Shown here in pieces: positions 1 to 9,645 of a DNA stretch of 64,000 nt. This DNA comes from a virus. Below the pieces are notes generated by a model. The model was not told where the DNA came from, made no database searches, and was given only the letters and a program-made list of their open reading frames with translations. Positions within the stretch are counted from its first letter, which is position 1, and each line of letters starts with the position of its first letter. The stretch spans positions 99,230 through 163,229 of IMG/VR virus record IMGVR_UViG_3300029985_000017; one strand, written 5' to 3'. Position numbers and translations under genes: made by a program.

Positions 1-1566
1 AAGAGGAGAACGCTGCCATGCTGTGCCATTATAGATGGCAAAGTCGCCAGCATAGAACTGTTCGCCGGTAACTGCACCATTGCCAGCAACAGCAATGCCG
101 TCTGCAGAAGCTCTGTATACATCACCATTAAGAGGCGTTGGATCAAGAGCAGTTAGGGTATTAACGGCATCTGTCGGATTCCATGCGCCTTTATAGGTCA
201 TCAATGCGCTAGGCAATTGACTATATGGAACCTTACCAGAAGAATCTAGGGAGGCAACGCCATTATTTTGGCCAAGCATCCCGGTATTAAGAGCGGAACC
301 AGTATAGGTACCATCACTCAAACCAGTGATGTTATTGGACCCCATAGCGATATTGCCGGACATCGTTCCACCAGCAAGTGGTAGATAGAGACCGTCATTA
401 CCAGCCAATTTCTCAATAGCTGAAAGGATGCTGTCCGCAGAGGTGACAGTACCAGGAGCAGCGGAGAAGCCGGTCAATACTTTAGCAATAACCGCAGCAT
501 TGCTTAGAGTAATAGCTCCAGATGCAACGATCGATGCTTCACCAGACATTGCAACGTCAGCTGCAAGATTGGAAGCATTACCAACCAAGATGTGGTTCTG
601 AGTTAACGCAATTGAACTAGGCGTAATCGAAGGAGTCGCCCAAACTGGCAGCCCACCAGATACGGTCAATACTTGACCAGTCGTACCAACAGCAAGGTTA
701 GAATAGGTATTTGATGCGCTTGCATAGATCAAACCACCAGTAGAGGAGGCTGGAGCAAGAGCATTAAATGCAGCAGCTGCGGTCGTTTGACCAGTACCAC
801 CATGAGCGATGGCAACTGTAGTGCCATTCCAAGTACCTGACGTGATCGTACCAACACTAGACAAGCTAGAGGCGGTAGTCAGAGCAGATAGGGTGGCCAA
901 CGTTGCATTGCTTGTAGCAACTAAGCTAGTAGCAAGGCTACCGGCGCTAGTTGTAACATCGCCGGTAAGAGCCGGGAATTGCGAGGCTTGGAGAGTTCCA
1001 GTCAACTGAGTGGCTGGTAAACTCAAAGATGACAACGTAGTCAACGTAGAGTTGCTAGTAGCCGTAATGTTAGCAGCGGTTCCGCTGGTATTCGACGTAA
1101 TGGTCGAAGGAAGATCAGCAGCAACCATTGCTCTAAAGGTAGGAGCTGCGGCAGATCCTGAACCTGGGCCAGCAAAGATGCTATTAGCCGCTTGGGTCTG
1201 GAATACAGCCGTCAAATTACCCGAAGAGGTAATTGGGGAGACCGTAACATTGAATACGCTAGAAGGAAGGGTTAAGCCAACGCTGGTAACTGAACCAGAT
1301 GAAGGATTAGTCCAACTTAATACGCCAGTTCCGTCATTGGTAAGAACATAGCCGGAAGAAGCAGCCTGAGCAGGTGGTAAAGTTAAGGTATAAGTGCTCG
1401 TAGTGGCTGACGCATTTAAAATGACGTAACCAGACGTTGCACCATTAATTTCTAAATTCCCCGATAGGTCCAACCCGCCATTAAGGAGTAGGGTATTGGA
1501 AGCGCTGGAGAAATCAACGGTTCTAGGTACGCCGTTGATTAAACTTAATAGTTTTGAATAATTCAT
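1..1566 (-). CDS. Tail fibre protein, C-terminus outside the window
   Basis: Reads leftward from ATG 1566 (AAGGAAATAAT just upstream supplies the ribosome site) with no stop before base 1, so 522 residues are visible and the C-terminus is missing. The protein is rich in Ser/Thr/Ala/Gly and looks like repeated beta structure. Near residue 253 it carries HGGTGQTTAAAAF, and further on GQVLTVSGGLPVW; both phrases are typical of phage tail fibres. The last visible part (GDFAIYNGTAWQR) resembles fibre-tip or chaperone-anchor segments. It is the last gene of the leftward fibre group and probably contributes to host recognition. Family assignment is by motif only. Confidence 0.8.
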   Translation of the reverse strand, partial: MNYSKLLSLINGVPRTVDFSSASNTLLLNGGLDLSGNLEINGATSGYVILNASATTSTYTLTLPPAQAASSGYVLTNDGTGVLSWTNPSSGSVTSVGLTLPSSVFNVTVSPITSSGNLTAVFQTQAANSIFAGPGSGSAAAPTFRAMVAADLPSTITSNTSGTAANITATSNSTLTTLSSLSLPATQLTGTLQASQFPALTGDVTTSAGSLATSLVATSNATLATLSALTTASSLSSVGTITSGTWNGTTVAIAHGGTGQTTAAAAFNALAPASSTGGLIYASASNTYSNLAVGTTGQVLTVSGGLPVWATPSITPSSIALTQNHILVGNASNLAADVAMSGEASIVASGAITLSNAAVIAKVLTGFSAAPGTVTSADSILSAIEKLAGNDGLYLPLAGGTMSGNIAMGSNNITGLSDGTYTGSALNTGMLGQNNGVASLDSSGKVPYSQLPSALMTYKGAWNPTDAVNTLTALDPTPLNGDVYRASADGIAVAGNGAVTGEQFYAGDFAIYNGTAWQRSPL

Positions 1567-1674
1567 ATTATTTCCTTTTTACGTTTTTGATACGTCGGTT
1601 ATTAATTATCGGCCAATCCGATACGTTAATTTTGTCCTTAGTTTATTTAAATTAAAGATTGTTTTTCTCTATTG

Positions 1675-1683
1675 TTATATCTT
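1675..1683 (-). promoter_or_regulatory. Late-type promoter element upstream of tail fibre gene
   Basis: On the minus strand this reads AAGATATAA, a variant of the TATGATATA element found upstream of other late genes. It lies about 110 bases before the fibre start codon, with AATCTTTA (1653-1660) shortly downstream, the same pair of motifs seen in front of other structural genes. The 1567-1705 gap otherwise holds no gene. Confidence 0.4.
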
Positions 1684-1705
1684 GTAAATACCTGAAATTA
1701 AAAGA

Positions 1706-2167
1706 TTATAATATTCCGAAGTTCTGTGTGAATATCTGTAGATCTTGATTTAATGGATTATTTTCCCCTTTAACGATCACTCCACAAAAAACCATACTGT
1801 CTCCGGAGGTAAAAGGGGCTACAGGATTCCCATTAATATCCACGGGTTTAATGTTCTGTAAGGAACCACCAACACTCATATAGATTGCATCTCCAATGGA
1901 AAAAGAGTACCCGCTCAAATTTTCTAGCCTACCGGTAGAAATTATAGGTCCTAGAGTGGCTGTGGGTATTCTAACATTAGCATAGCCTACAAAAGCTTGA
2001 ACCGATGCCTGAGAGGTAACGTCGGTTAAACCTATGGATCCATCATTTTGGGTAGAGCAAGGGGCACCTTGAGGAATAGCTAAACCAGTGTTATTATAAT
2101 AATTAGTTATAAGGGATACGCTTGATCCCGTAGACTGCCTTCCTGTAAAAATTGGGTTATAGCTCAT
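1706..2167 (-). CDS. Small virion protein, decoration/fibre-associated (putative)
   Basis: 153 residues between two fibre genes. The sequence is all-beta in character, with a phrase pattern (GDAIYMSVGG, then a GD..VFCGVIVKG block and a final QDLQIFTQNFGIL strand) like small beta-barrel capsid or fibre-associated proteins of large phages. No catalytic motif is visible. Its place between the fibre genes suggests it coats or joins fibres, but that is inference from position. Confidence 0.55.
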   Translation of the reverse strand: MSYNPIFTGRQSTGSSVSLITNYYNNTGLAIPQGAPCSTQNDGSIGLTDVTSQASVQAFVGYANVRIPTATLGPIISTGRLENLSGYSFSIGDAIYMSVGGSLQNIKPVDINGNPVAPFTSGDSMVFCGVIVKGENNPLNQDLQIFTQNFGIL

Positions 2168-2179
2168 TTTTTGACTCCA

Positions 2180-5100
2180 TTAGAATATAAACCAGGAGGA
2201 ACCGTTTGAGACTAAAGAAAACGATTCATATTGAACATTGGTAGTAAGAGTATTAAAACCATCAATTAAATCGGATCCAGCGCCCATAATAATCATGCTA
2301 TTGGTGGTGGAATCTGTTTTCTTAAAATAAAACACTCTACTATTAGAACTTACAGCCGTTGGCAAGGTAAAAACGATATTGCCAGCAGTACAGTCTGCCA
2401 ACAAGAACCCATCTGTGCCTAATACAGTGTAGGAACTAGTTTTAGTAGAAATATTGATTGGGCCATTTAGAGCATCTGCGCCAGTAGCTCCAGTTGGGCC
2501 TGCTGGACCGGTTGGACCTGGAGGGCCTTCTCCGCCACCACCGCCACCGCCGCCGCCGCCGCCAAATCTGAGTTCTAGTTCATCGCCAACGACTAAGCCG
2601 CCGCCTGGCAATGTTAGAATTTCAATTTGATTAGAAGGAGTTCCAGCAACTCCAACTTCAGAATATGCGCCACTCTCAACGTCTAAAAACTGGCCATTTA
2701 AAAATACTTGTAGAGTTCCTTTGCCTACCGTATAATAAGAAACAACATCGCTTTCTCTAGAATTAAGAGGTAAGGTAATAATCGTACTATTAGCAACTGG
2801 ACCATTTAAAGAAGAAGGAGGGGTAGCTCCAGAAGCAACAATTTCTATAGTTTCATCATAAGTTGGTGAATCTAAACTGGCTTCTAGATTACCAAGAGAT
2901 AAATCCAGCTTTTTGATGGCTAAAGTTAAATTATCTCCATCGTTAACTATGAAGTTACCTTGGCCAGTTCCTGCTTGGGTAGTTGCAAATGTAAATGGAG
3001 TGGTACCATTTGATATACCATTTGAAACACCGGACGAATTATTTGTTATTGTAACTACATCTCCGGTAGCACTAGCAGCAAAATCGGCAAAAGGAAGATT
3101 ATTATTCAAAGCAGCGGCTAACTTAGTAGCTACTTGAGCTGCTGTATCGCTAGTTAAAACATCTACTTCTATAGCATCGTTAGTATTTGCAACTAAAGGC
3201 AATGAACCAGAACCATTTACTTTAAACCAAACTACATAATTTCGTGCATCTGCAGAAGAACTGGCCAAGAAATAATGTGAGGGAGTTATTGTAGAACCGG
3301 CTGTGGTAGTGGTGGTACTAATTTGTGGCAATACTGCTTGACTAGTACCTTGATAGATATTATATGTAGAAACGTATTCTGGAGTAGTGGAAGAATCAGT
3401 TGGGCTACCGATATAAGATAAGACGTTTTGAATTTGAGGTCCTGAAACATTTTCAGAAACACCATAAGACAAATCTAATCCAAGCCAACGAACATACACT
3501 CTTGGGAGTGATCCACCATCATCGTTTCTTGCTAGCAACCACGAGGTATTTGGATTGATGGGTACAGCACCACGAGCTACAATATGAATTTGTCTTGCAC
3601 TTGCTCCTACGCCCGGTAAGGTATATTCACCAAATGAATATTGGGAAGGGGCGCCGCCAGCACCGGTAGAAGTGCCGCTAAATGCACCGGTTAATGTTAC
3701 TTGAGACGTAGAATTAACTGTCTGAATTTCATAATATCCAGCGTGAGTCCCACTTGATAGTTTAATCCAGTCGCCAGCTTCAAGTCCCGTAGTCCAAGTA
3801 ACGCTGCCAACTGAAGAAACAATAGCGCTACTATTAGTCCAAATAAGATCTGGGGTAATAGCAGCATCACGAGTCAAAGTAATATAAGCTACTTGACCAT
3901 CTGAAAGAGTTACCGAACTACCCGTTGGATTAGCCGCGATTTGATAATCAATATTTGAGCCAATCACTTTAAAATTTAATACATTAGACCAATTAATTTG
4001 ACCTGGTTGGGTGGCAACCGGATTAATAAATGAAACCGTAGTGCTGCTAGAGACAGGAGAAAAAGCTATTGTAGAATCACCGGTACCACTAGATAGTGCG
4101 AGTGTTCCAGAAGATAGAGGGGCTCCAGTTCCTATAGCTAAAAGAGTTGCTCCAGTAACAATAGTGTTTTGAACCGTGAAATTAAATCCGTTATTGGTAT
4201 AAATTGCACCTGCTGTAGCATTTGCTGACGAGACAGTAAAAGTATAGTACGTATTATCTTGAGACTCATTGCTCATCGTAACCGTAGAACCAGTAACTGA
4301 CAAGACAGTAGTTCCACCAGTAAAGGCTTCGCCGCTAATATATTGACCGCTTGCAATTCCTACGGTAGAAGCCAATGAAGTAATTTGATTGCTACCTAAT
4401 GTAACATTACCAGTAGTCGTTAAAATAGGAGTAGTGTCTGGAATAACACCATGACTGATGTTGCCGTTACTAGTGAGGATGGTGTTGACTGCGTCTTCTC
4501 TTAGTTGAGCGATGGAGCCGCTAGGACCTACGCCGATAGCAGAATACCAATAAGGACCACCGCCAATATAAAGCAATTCGGTCTCTACAGCATCAATCCA
4601 ATCCTTAAGATCGGTAATAGCCTTATCACCACCGTAGAACGGGTTTGAAGAGTTAGTAAAAGTGGTGGGAGGATTCTCGGTCGTGCCCTCTGACCACGGG
4701 TACACATAATATGGATTAGGACTTGATCCACCGGTACCCAAACGAAACAACAGCGGCCTAGAATCGGTAATAGAAACTACATTGTTTCCAGAATCGGTTA
4801 GAACTACTGCTAGATGCAATATATTTGAAGCCCAAGTTGTGGAGCTAATAACGAATTCATAATTCATTACGATTGAAGCTGGAGCAATGGTGGAGTCTTC
4901 TTGATTCGTAGAAGGATCCCAAAGTTCGCGTTGAACGTCTGTGGTAGGATCTTGAAATCTGTAATAATCTATACCGACATAGTTATTGGTTCCTGGTACG
5001 AAAGCACCAGAAACGTTAGAGACCGTGGCAGCATTCAGGGTCACATTAGGGGTTCCAGCAGGAACCAGGTAAATAGTACCCGATTGGGAAGCCGTGGTAT

Positions 5101-5332
5101 GCATTAAGGCGCCATTAGACACTATAACCTGGAGATTAGAAGCGGCGCCACCAATTGGATTGGAGGCCATGTTGAGGGTGAATCCGTTAATAATATACGG
5201 ATTGCCCGCACCAGTAACAAAGGCCTCAAAAGATGCATCAAAATCAGCACTTACAGCAGATTCTATCGCCCTCATATCGGGCGTATCTACTCTCATTTGG
5301 GAGAGCCAATTAACTCGGCGTTGGATGGACAT
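2180..5332 (-). CDS. Large tail fibre / baseplate-attached fibre protein with collagen-like segment
   Basis: 1050 residues. The N-terminus (MSIQRRVNWLSQMRVD...) looks like a baseplate-attachment segment. The body is repetitive Ser/Thr/Gly beta structure. Near residues 364-429 it has a domain (ANATAGAIYTNN... to ...GDSTIAF) also present in the baseplate J protein. A run of 11 glycines is followed by GPPGPTGPAGPTGATG, a collagen-like triple-helix spacer, before the C-terminal knob (about 120 residues), which probably contacts the host. The gene follows a late-type promoter element and a GGAATCTTTA motif in its leader. Confidence 0.8.
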   Translation of the reverse strand: MSIQRRVNWLSQMRVDTPDMRAIESAVSADFDASFEAFVTGAGNPYIINGFTLNMASNPIGGAASNLQVIVSNGALMHTTASQSGTIYLVPAGTPNVTLNAATVSNVSGAFVPGTNNYVGIDYYRFQDPTTDVQRELWDPSTNQEDSTIAPASIVMNYEFVISSTTWASNILHLAVVLTDSGNNVVSITDSRPLLFRLGTGGSSPNPYYVYPWSEGTTENPPTTFTNSSNPFYGGDKAITDLKDWIDAVETELLYIGGGPYWYSAIGVGPSGSIAQLREDAVNTILTSNGNISHGVIPDTTPILTTTGNVTLGSNQITSLASTVGIASGQYISGEAFTGGTTVLSVTGSTVTMSNESQDNTYYTFTVSSANATAGAIYTNNGFNFTVQNTIVTGATLLAIGTGAPLSSGTLALSSGTGDSTIAFSPVSSSTTVSFINPVATQPGQINWSNVLNFKVIGSNIDYQIAANPTGSSVTLSDGQVAYITLTRDAAITPDLIWTNSSAIVSSVGSVTWTTGLEAGDWIKLSSGTHAGYYEIQTVNSTSQVTLTGAFSGTSTGAGGAPSQYSFGEYTLPGVGASARQIHIVARGAVPINPNTSWLLARNDDGGSLPRVYVRWLGLDLSYGVSENVSGPQIQNVLSYIGSPTDSSTTPEYVSTYNIYQGTSQAVLPQISTTTTTAGSTITPSHYFLASSSADARNYVVWFKVNGSGSLPLVANTNDAIEVDVLTSDTAAQVATKLAAALNNNLPFADFAASATGDVVTITNNSSGVSNGISNGTTPFTFATTQAGTGQGNFIVNDGDNLTLAIKKLDLSLGNLEASLDSPTYDETIEIVASGATPPSSLNGPVANSTIITLPLNSRESDVVSYYTVGKGTLQVFLNGQFLDVESGAYSEVGVAGTPSNQIEILTLPGGGLVVGDELELRFGGGGGGGGGGGEGPPGPTGPAGPTGATGADALNGPINISTKTSSYTVLGTDGFLLADCTAGNIVFTLPTAVSSNSRVFYFKKTDSTTNSMIIMGAGSDLIDGFNTLTTNVQYESFSLVSNGSSWFIF

Positions 5333-5360
5333 GTACTACCCTCTGGAATGGACCTTAAAG

Positions 5361-5370
5361 TAAAGATTCC
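5361..5370 (-). promoter_or_regulatory. GGAATCTTTA leader motif
   Basis: Minus-strand GGAATCTTTA, about 30 bases before the fibre start and just downstream of the late-type element at 5381-5390. The same ten bases recur at 39273-39282 (minus), 26298-26307 (minus) and 5419-5428 (plus), with one-base variants at 17831-17840 and 1653-1662. It falls at the predicted 5' end of late transcripts. Confidence 0.45.
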
Positions 5371-5380
5371 TACCTTTTCT

Positions 5381-5390
5381 TATATCATTT
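5381..5390 (-). promoter_or_regulatory. Late-type promoter element AAATGATATA
   Basis: Minus strand reads AAATGATATA, matching the TATGATATA consensus. With the 8-base spacing seen at the RNA elements, transcription would begin near 5372, giving a leader of about 40 bases for the fibre gene. Confidence 0.45.
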
Positions 5391-5411
5391 AACCCTATTT
5401 ATCTTAATAAC

Positions 5412-5441
5412 TTGACACGGAATCTTTACCTATGATAGTAT
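5412..5441 (+). promoter_or_regulatory. Sigma70-like promoter TTGACA-N18-TAGTAT
   Basis: TTGACA at 5412-5417 and TAGTAT at 5436-5441. Only six bases separate the -10 from ATG 5448, so the transcript would start at or next to the start codon (leaderless). The spacer contains GGAATCTTTA (5419-5428). Confidence 0.55.
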
Positions 5442-5447
5442 ATAGGC

Positions 5448-5852
5448 ATGAGGGACATCATTTTGGGTAAGTCTAGAACGAATCGTCATGGTTTGACCAA
5501 AGAACAAGAGCTTGTTAAAGAAAATCAAGGACTTAAACGCGAAAATAGTAGGCTCCGGAAGCTTTTAGCTAGGGCAGATCTAAATCGTTATGAAAATGTT
5601 AAGGAAGCTGTAGAAGATCATGAACGAAATCTTGGACTTCCTACCACTCAGGATCTATTGGAATCATTGAAGAAAGAGTGGAAATGCCGAGAATGTACTG
5701 AAGGCTATCTAGAAATCATCGTTTATACGAAAATAGGAGATCCTTGGTACTTTAGAAAATGCTCAGATTTTGGTTGCAAAAATCGTACCAAGAGCCAAAA
5801 ATATGACTCCAAATCCGTTCGTGGGATCATTAAGAAATCAACTGAAGAATAA
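5448..5852 (+). CDS. Coiled-coil protein with C-terminal zinc ribbon
   Basis: 134 residues, function unknown. Residues 18-60 form a heptad-rich coiled coil (KEQELVKENQGLKREN...). Residues about 83-115 hold CREC...CSDFGC, four cysteines spaced as in a zinc ribbon. There is no Shine-Dalgarno sequence before ATG 5448 and no better internal start; the promoter position suggests a leaderless mRNA. It opens a rightward four-gene island inside the leftward structural block. Confidence 0.7.
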   Translation: MRDIILGKSRTNRHGLTKEQELVKENQGLKRENSRLRKLLARADLNRYENVKEAVEDHERNLGLPTTQDLLESLKKEWKCRECTEGYLEIIVYTKIGDPWYFRKCSDFGCKNRTKSQKYDSKSVRGIIKKSTEE

Positions 5853-5857
5853 ATAGC

Positions 5858-5886
5858 TTGACTTTTCGAATATTCCTTGTTAGACT
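5858..5886 (+). promoter_or_regulatory. Sigma70-like promoter TTGACT-N17-TAGACT
   Basis: TTGACT 5858-5863 and TAGACT 5881-5886, spacer exactly 17. It begins directly after the stop of the upstream gene and is followed by AGGAG (5893-5897) and ATG 5907. Confidence 0.7.
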
Positions 5887-5906
5887 GATAGCAGGAGAAT
5901 ATAAGA

Positions 5907-6353
5907 ATGACTTATTTATCTATTATAACTTCTGCCGCAAAAGCAGCTAAAGTCAGTGCTGTCCTTCTCTATGCTATTTGTGCCCACGAAAGTCGTGATT
6001 TCACCTTAGACTATGCGCTGTATGACAATGGATCTCCAAGCTACGGCGTGTGTCAAGTTAAGGAAAATACAGCTAGGATGCTAGGATTCAAGGGCGATGC
6101 GATTGAATTGAGAAATGCCGTGGTGTCTACAAAATATGCCGCTCTTTATCTTAAGTATGAACAAGATAGGTATGGAGAAAATGATTGGGTTGTTTTGACC
6201 GCTAGCTATAATGCGGGTAGCTATATTGAATCCGCAAAAAAGCCCGGTTTTCCAAAGAACTTAAAGTACGTTAAGCTAGTTCAAGCTAAGTTGCCAGATG
6301 AATACAAAGACCGTCTAAATGGAACAAACAAAGGGGGAGTCCCATGGAAGTAA
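5907..6353 (+). CDS. Lytic transglycosylase (SLT domain), probable endolysin
   Basis: 148 residues, a single soluble lytic transglycosylase domain that cleaves the glycan strand of peptidoglycan. The catalytic glutamate is E28 in AICAHES, followed by SYGVCQVKENTA (the G-hxQh motif), ALYLKYEQDRYG and the TASYNAG motif that closes the active site. No signal peptide or membrane segment is seen, so export would need a holin or the enzyme is virion-borne. It has its own promoter and AGGAG ribosome site. The first in the 5.4-7.3 kb island, perhaps a lysis unit, though no holin was recognised. Confidence 0.88.
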   Translation: MTYLSIITSAAKAAKVSAVLLYAICAHESRDFTLDYALYDNGSPSYGVCQVKENTARMLGFKGDAIELRNAVVSTKYAALYLKYEQDRYGENDWVVLTASYNAGSYIESAKKPGFPKNLKYVKLVQAKLPDEYKDRLNGTNKGGVPWK

Positions 6354-6658
6354 TTAAATTGACCAAAAAAATGCTTAAGATGCATCCTGCTGATCTACTG
6401 ATTAAGTTAGGTGCTGCTGATTTGAAGAAAAAAGTTGCATATCCACAACATGTCTATTTTTCAAGGGAAGACTATAAAGAATTAGGAAATAATCTAAAAG
6501 CTTATGCTAAAAAAACAGCTCCATACACTTCCTCTAGGATAGTAAATTATTCTGTAGGCATGGACCTTCTCAACTTTGGTCCTAATGAAACACTTAAGGA
6601 TGCCGTTCGTCCTGGTTGGGCATTGGTGGATAAAAAGGGAATTGCTAAGGAACAATAA
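6344..6658 (+). CDS. Unknown protein
   Basis: 104 residues, no recognised family. It is basic and predicted alpha-rich (repeated Lys pairs in the first 30 residues). The start overlaps the end of the transglycosylase gene by ten bases, so the two are translationally coupled; GGGGGAG precedes ATG 6344. A role in lysis is possible from position only. Confidence 0.7.
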   Translation: MEVIKLTKKMLKMHPADLLIKLGAADLKKKVAYPQHVYFSREDYKELGNNLKAYAKKTAPYTSSRIVNYSVGMDLLNFGPNETLKDAVRPGWALVDKKGIAKEQ

Positions 6659-7282
6659 ATGGAACGCAAAGGCATCTTTTTTTGGTCAGATTTACATATT
6701 GGTCACGCCAATGTTTTGAAATTTGATAATAGGCCATTTAAAGATTTGGATCATATGCATGAGGTTCTAATAAATAACTATAATTCCACCGTAAAAGATG
6801 GGGTGTGTTATTTTTTAGGAGATATTGGACTTGGTAAATCAGATATAGTCCAAAAAGTCATTTCTAGAATGATTGGAGTTAAAATCTGTATTCTTGGAAA
6901 TCATGATAAGGGTGTTGAAGCCATGTATAAGGCTGGATTTGACGCTGTACTTTATGGAGCAACTATGCAAATTGCTGGGGAACGTGTAACGCTTTCTCAT
7001 TGCCCCTTGTTAGGCGTTTATCGTGAGCAATGCGAAGGTATGAATGGAACTAAGACAGGCGAAAATTGGCATGGTGAGAGTCGTGAAAAAACAAAAATTT
7101 ATACCATTAAAGATGAGGGCCAGTACCACCTTCATGGTCACATTCACAGTCCCAATGGTGGAAAAAGTCAAAAGATATCGGGAAGACAATACGATGTGGG
7201 AGTTGCGGCCAATGGGTATAAGCCTATTAGTATTTCGGTAATAGAGAGTTGGATTGCGAAAACAAAGGAAGAAAAGAAGTAA
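6659..7282 (+). CDS. Calcineurin-like metallophosphoesterase
   Basis: 207 residues. All the metal-binding blocks of the family are present in order: SDLHIGH (D11, H13), GDIGLG (D55), LGNHDKG (N81, H82), the SHCP block, and HLHGHIHS. This is the short single-domain type common in phages, which hydrolyses phosphomono- or diesters; the substrate cannot be told. It starts one base after the previous stop (TAAATG). It ends flush against the convergent 7283 gene. Confidence 0.88.
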   Translation: MERKGIFFWSDLHIGHANVLKFDNRPFKDLDHMHEVLINNYNSTVKDGVCYFLGDIGLGKSDIVQKVISRMIGVKICILGNHDKGVEAMYKAGFDAVLYGATMQIAGERVTLSHCPLLGVYREQCEGMNGTKTGENWHGESREKTKIYTIKDEGQYHLHGHIHSPNGGKSQKISGRQYDVGVAANGYKPISISVIESWIAKTKEEKK

Positions 7283-7711
7283 TCAGCTACGATCTAGAGC
7301 CCACAAAGGTACCATACCCTTAAAACTAAAATTAAGTTTGTAGGTTCCTTTAGTTGGAATAGAATGAGATTCACTTGTAACCTTTGCTTGTGGAATAAAA
7401 ATAATATCTTCAGATGTTGAGCGATCAGTTACACGTAATGATACATAAGGATTCGCTGATTGATCGGTAAACAATGGTCTAAGATTTTTAGCTTGCAAGC
7501 CGCCCGAATTCTTAAGACGGAACCCATTTACCTGGCCTGAAATAGTAACTTTATTTCCTGCAATTTCTTGTGGATATGGAGAATCAATACCATAAATCTC
7601 TTCTTCTCCGTAATCAACGGTAAATGAGATATCTGCAACTTCCTTATACTGTTGATTATTCCAGAAAATTTCTATTTGAGCACCTGTGATGGTTACTGGG
7701 ATTGAAGACAT
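7283..7711 (-). CDS. Tail tube-like / baseplate structural protein
   Basis: 142 residues from ATG 7711, chosen because GGAGGTACATAAA sits in front of it; a longer reading frame to 7732 lacks this. The all-beta pattern (ISFTVDYGEEEIYGID..., NKVTISGQVNGFRL, GTYKLNFSFKGMVPLWAL) is like the tube-protein fold used by tail tubes and tube initiators. The start overlaps the stop of the upstream baseplate gene. The role is inferred from fold-like pattern and position. Confidence 0.6.
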   Translation of the reverse strand: MSSIPVTITGAQIEIFWNNQQYKEVADISFTVDYGEEEIYGIDSPYPQEIAGNKVTISGQVNGFRLKNSGGLQAKNLRPLFTDQSANPYVSLRVTDRSTSEDIIFIPQAKVTSESHSIPTKGTYKLNFSFKGMVPLWALDRS

Positions 7712-7712
7712 T

Positions 7713-9641
7713 TTATGTACCTCCCAGATCATTTACTGGATATTGGACTGATGTTGGGTTTGGACCATAGACATATTTTATTTCTGAGTGAGAAGTTCCT
7801 GCGCCCCCCAAACCAATGTCGTTGGGATAAAGTATAACAAAATTAATTGTAATCCCAGCTGCTATTACTTGATTAATCAAATCTTGGCAGTAAATACGGC
7901 CACCAACCACATCGGTTATTACGAAATCATAATCGCTACCATTAGTATTCACTACTACTGGTGCTTTGTTTAACACAACCCTAATCGATTGTCCTACAGG
8001 ATGATCAAATTGTAAATTGTTTACTGGACTTAACAAAATCGTCGTACTAGACGGAACTGCAATAACATTAGCAATCTCCTGTGTAGATCCCCCATAATCG
8101 AAGACTACATATCCGGTGCCATTAGGAAATCCAGTGCTATCTACTACAAATACTACATCACCCGTAGTAGCGTTAACATCTTGCGTAAGAGTCGTAGCAA
8201 CCCCACCAACCGTAAAAGGTTGTGTGGTATCAAACATATTTGGGCCAGGCTGATTAGGTTCTAATGATATATTATAGCCCTGTGGGCCGCTACCTATGAT
8301 ATTAGCTGATCCTGTATAAGAAATGGTCAAAGTATTAGCTAAACTATTATTATAAATAGAAACGATATTATCACTATTCACAATAGCGGTCAAATTGTTC
8401 GGAAGGGCATTTATAGCAGCAACCATATTTGTAACGGTTTCAAGAATAGTTCCACCAATTACAAAGTTAGCTCCTGCAACTAAAGTAATTCCAGAAGTAA
8501 GGCTAAAGGAATCGCCATTATTGGGTTGTGCGTTAAAAGTAAACGCCCCAAGTGGCGGATCATGTAAGTGGGCTGAACCCTCCCTACCCCTAGAAACGAC
8601 TTGGGTGGTGGCAGGCATATAGATCTGAACAACATTGGTAGTAGTTTGATAAAGTGCGGCGTAGTACCCTTTAGATGCTATGGTTTGTTTATCTGGATAG
8701 AAAAATAGTACTGATGTATCCGTACCTTGTGTTACAACGCCTGTAGTTCCAATTGGATTATAAATCTGAAAATAAGAACTTCCTGCTAATCCGCCTACAG
8801 CTGCTGTAATGGTATAAGTCCCTATATTAGCTGAAGAAGCAAATCCACCGCCATAAATATTTACATAATCTCCAACGGTAAGCTTTCCTAAATTAGGGTT
8901 TGCGCCACCAGACCATGTAAATCTAATCTGTCCATCCGATTGGGTTGTTAAAGTCCATTGAGTAGAAGAATTCCCTCCGGCATTAACAGTAGAAGGGAAT
9001 AAAAGAATATTCTGAGCACTACCACCTAAAACTGTTACCGAAGATCTTGGCCCAATGGTGCTGCTAACAAGTTCAACGTAATTACCAAGACCATTATTTT
9101 TAATGGTTGCTAATCCAGAAAGTCCTTGGCTATTTAAATAAGCTACAATTACATCTGCAACTTCTATCGCCTTAGCATTGGTTATATCGGTAAAATTGGC
9201 TGCTTGAAATGGAATAGTTACAGGTGCGCCACCGTCAAAGCTAACTATTAATGTGTCTCCACTTTGTAAGTTATATGGTTCTACAACAGTAGAAGAGTCT
9301 GTAGCTTTACAGTATTCATCTCCAAAAATTGCATCAAGTAGATTGTTAATTAGATCTCTTACCTGCTTACGATTTTTTATTTGAAGTCCAATTTCTCTAA
9401 AAGAAGAATCAGAGATACCAATTTGAGGGGGGCGTGTAACTCCATATTGAGAAAGTAACAGATCGAGATATTGGGCTGATGCTGTAGTAATAAAAAGCTG
9501 AGCATTTACTTGCTGCACAGAATTAACAAGATATGACGATCCCGTTGCTAAGGCATTTAAGACTGCATCAACATTTTTGCCTTTAAGTGCGGGATTAAGA
9601 TAGGATCTTAAACGTTTATATTCTGTTATATTATTTGCCAT
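7713..9641 (-). CDS. Baseplate wedge-like structural protein
   Basis: 642 residues, starting five bases after the baseplate J stop. The N-terminal 110 residues (LNPALKGKNVDAVLNALATG... to ...RDLINNLLDAIFG) are helical and resemble the N-terminal arm of J/wedge proteins; the rest is Ser/Thr/Gly-rich beta structure with repeated small domains. It probably joins the J protein in the baseplate wedge. Confidence 0.65.
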   Translation of the reverse strand: MANNITEYKRLRSYLNPALKGKNVDAVLNALATGSSYLVNSVQQVNAQLFITTASAQYLDLLLSQYGVTRPPQIGISDSSFREIGLQIKNRKQVRDLINNLLDAIFGDEYCKATDSSTVVEPYNLQSGDTLIVSFDGGAPVTIPFQAANFTDITNAKAIEVADVIVAYLNSQGLSGLATIKNNGLGNYVELVSSTIGPRSSVTVLGGSAQNILLFPSTVNAGGNSSTQWTLTTQSDGQIRFTWSGGANPNLGKLTVGDYVNIYGGGFASSANIGTYTITAAVGGLAGSSYFQIYNPIGTTGVVTQGTDTSVLFFYPDKQTIASKGYYAALYQTTTNVVQIYMPATTQVVSRGREGSAHLHDPPLGAFTFNAQPNNGDSFSLTSGITLVAGANFVIGGTILETVTNMVAAINALPNNLTAIVNSDNIVSIYNNSLANTLTISYTGSANIIGSGPQGYNISLEPNQPGPNMFDTTQPFTVGGVATTLTQDVNATTGDVVFVVDSTGFPNGTGYVVFDYGGSTQEIANVIAVPSSTTILLSPVNNLQFDHPVGQSIRVVLNKAPVVVNTNGSDYDFVITDVVGGRIYCQDLINQVIAAGITINFVILYPNDIGLGGAGTSHSEIKYVYGPNPTSVQYPVNDLGGT

Positions 9642-9645
9642 ATAA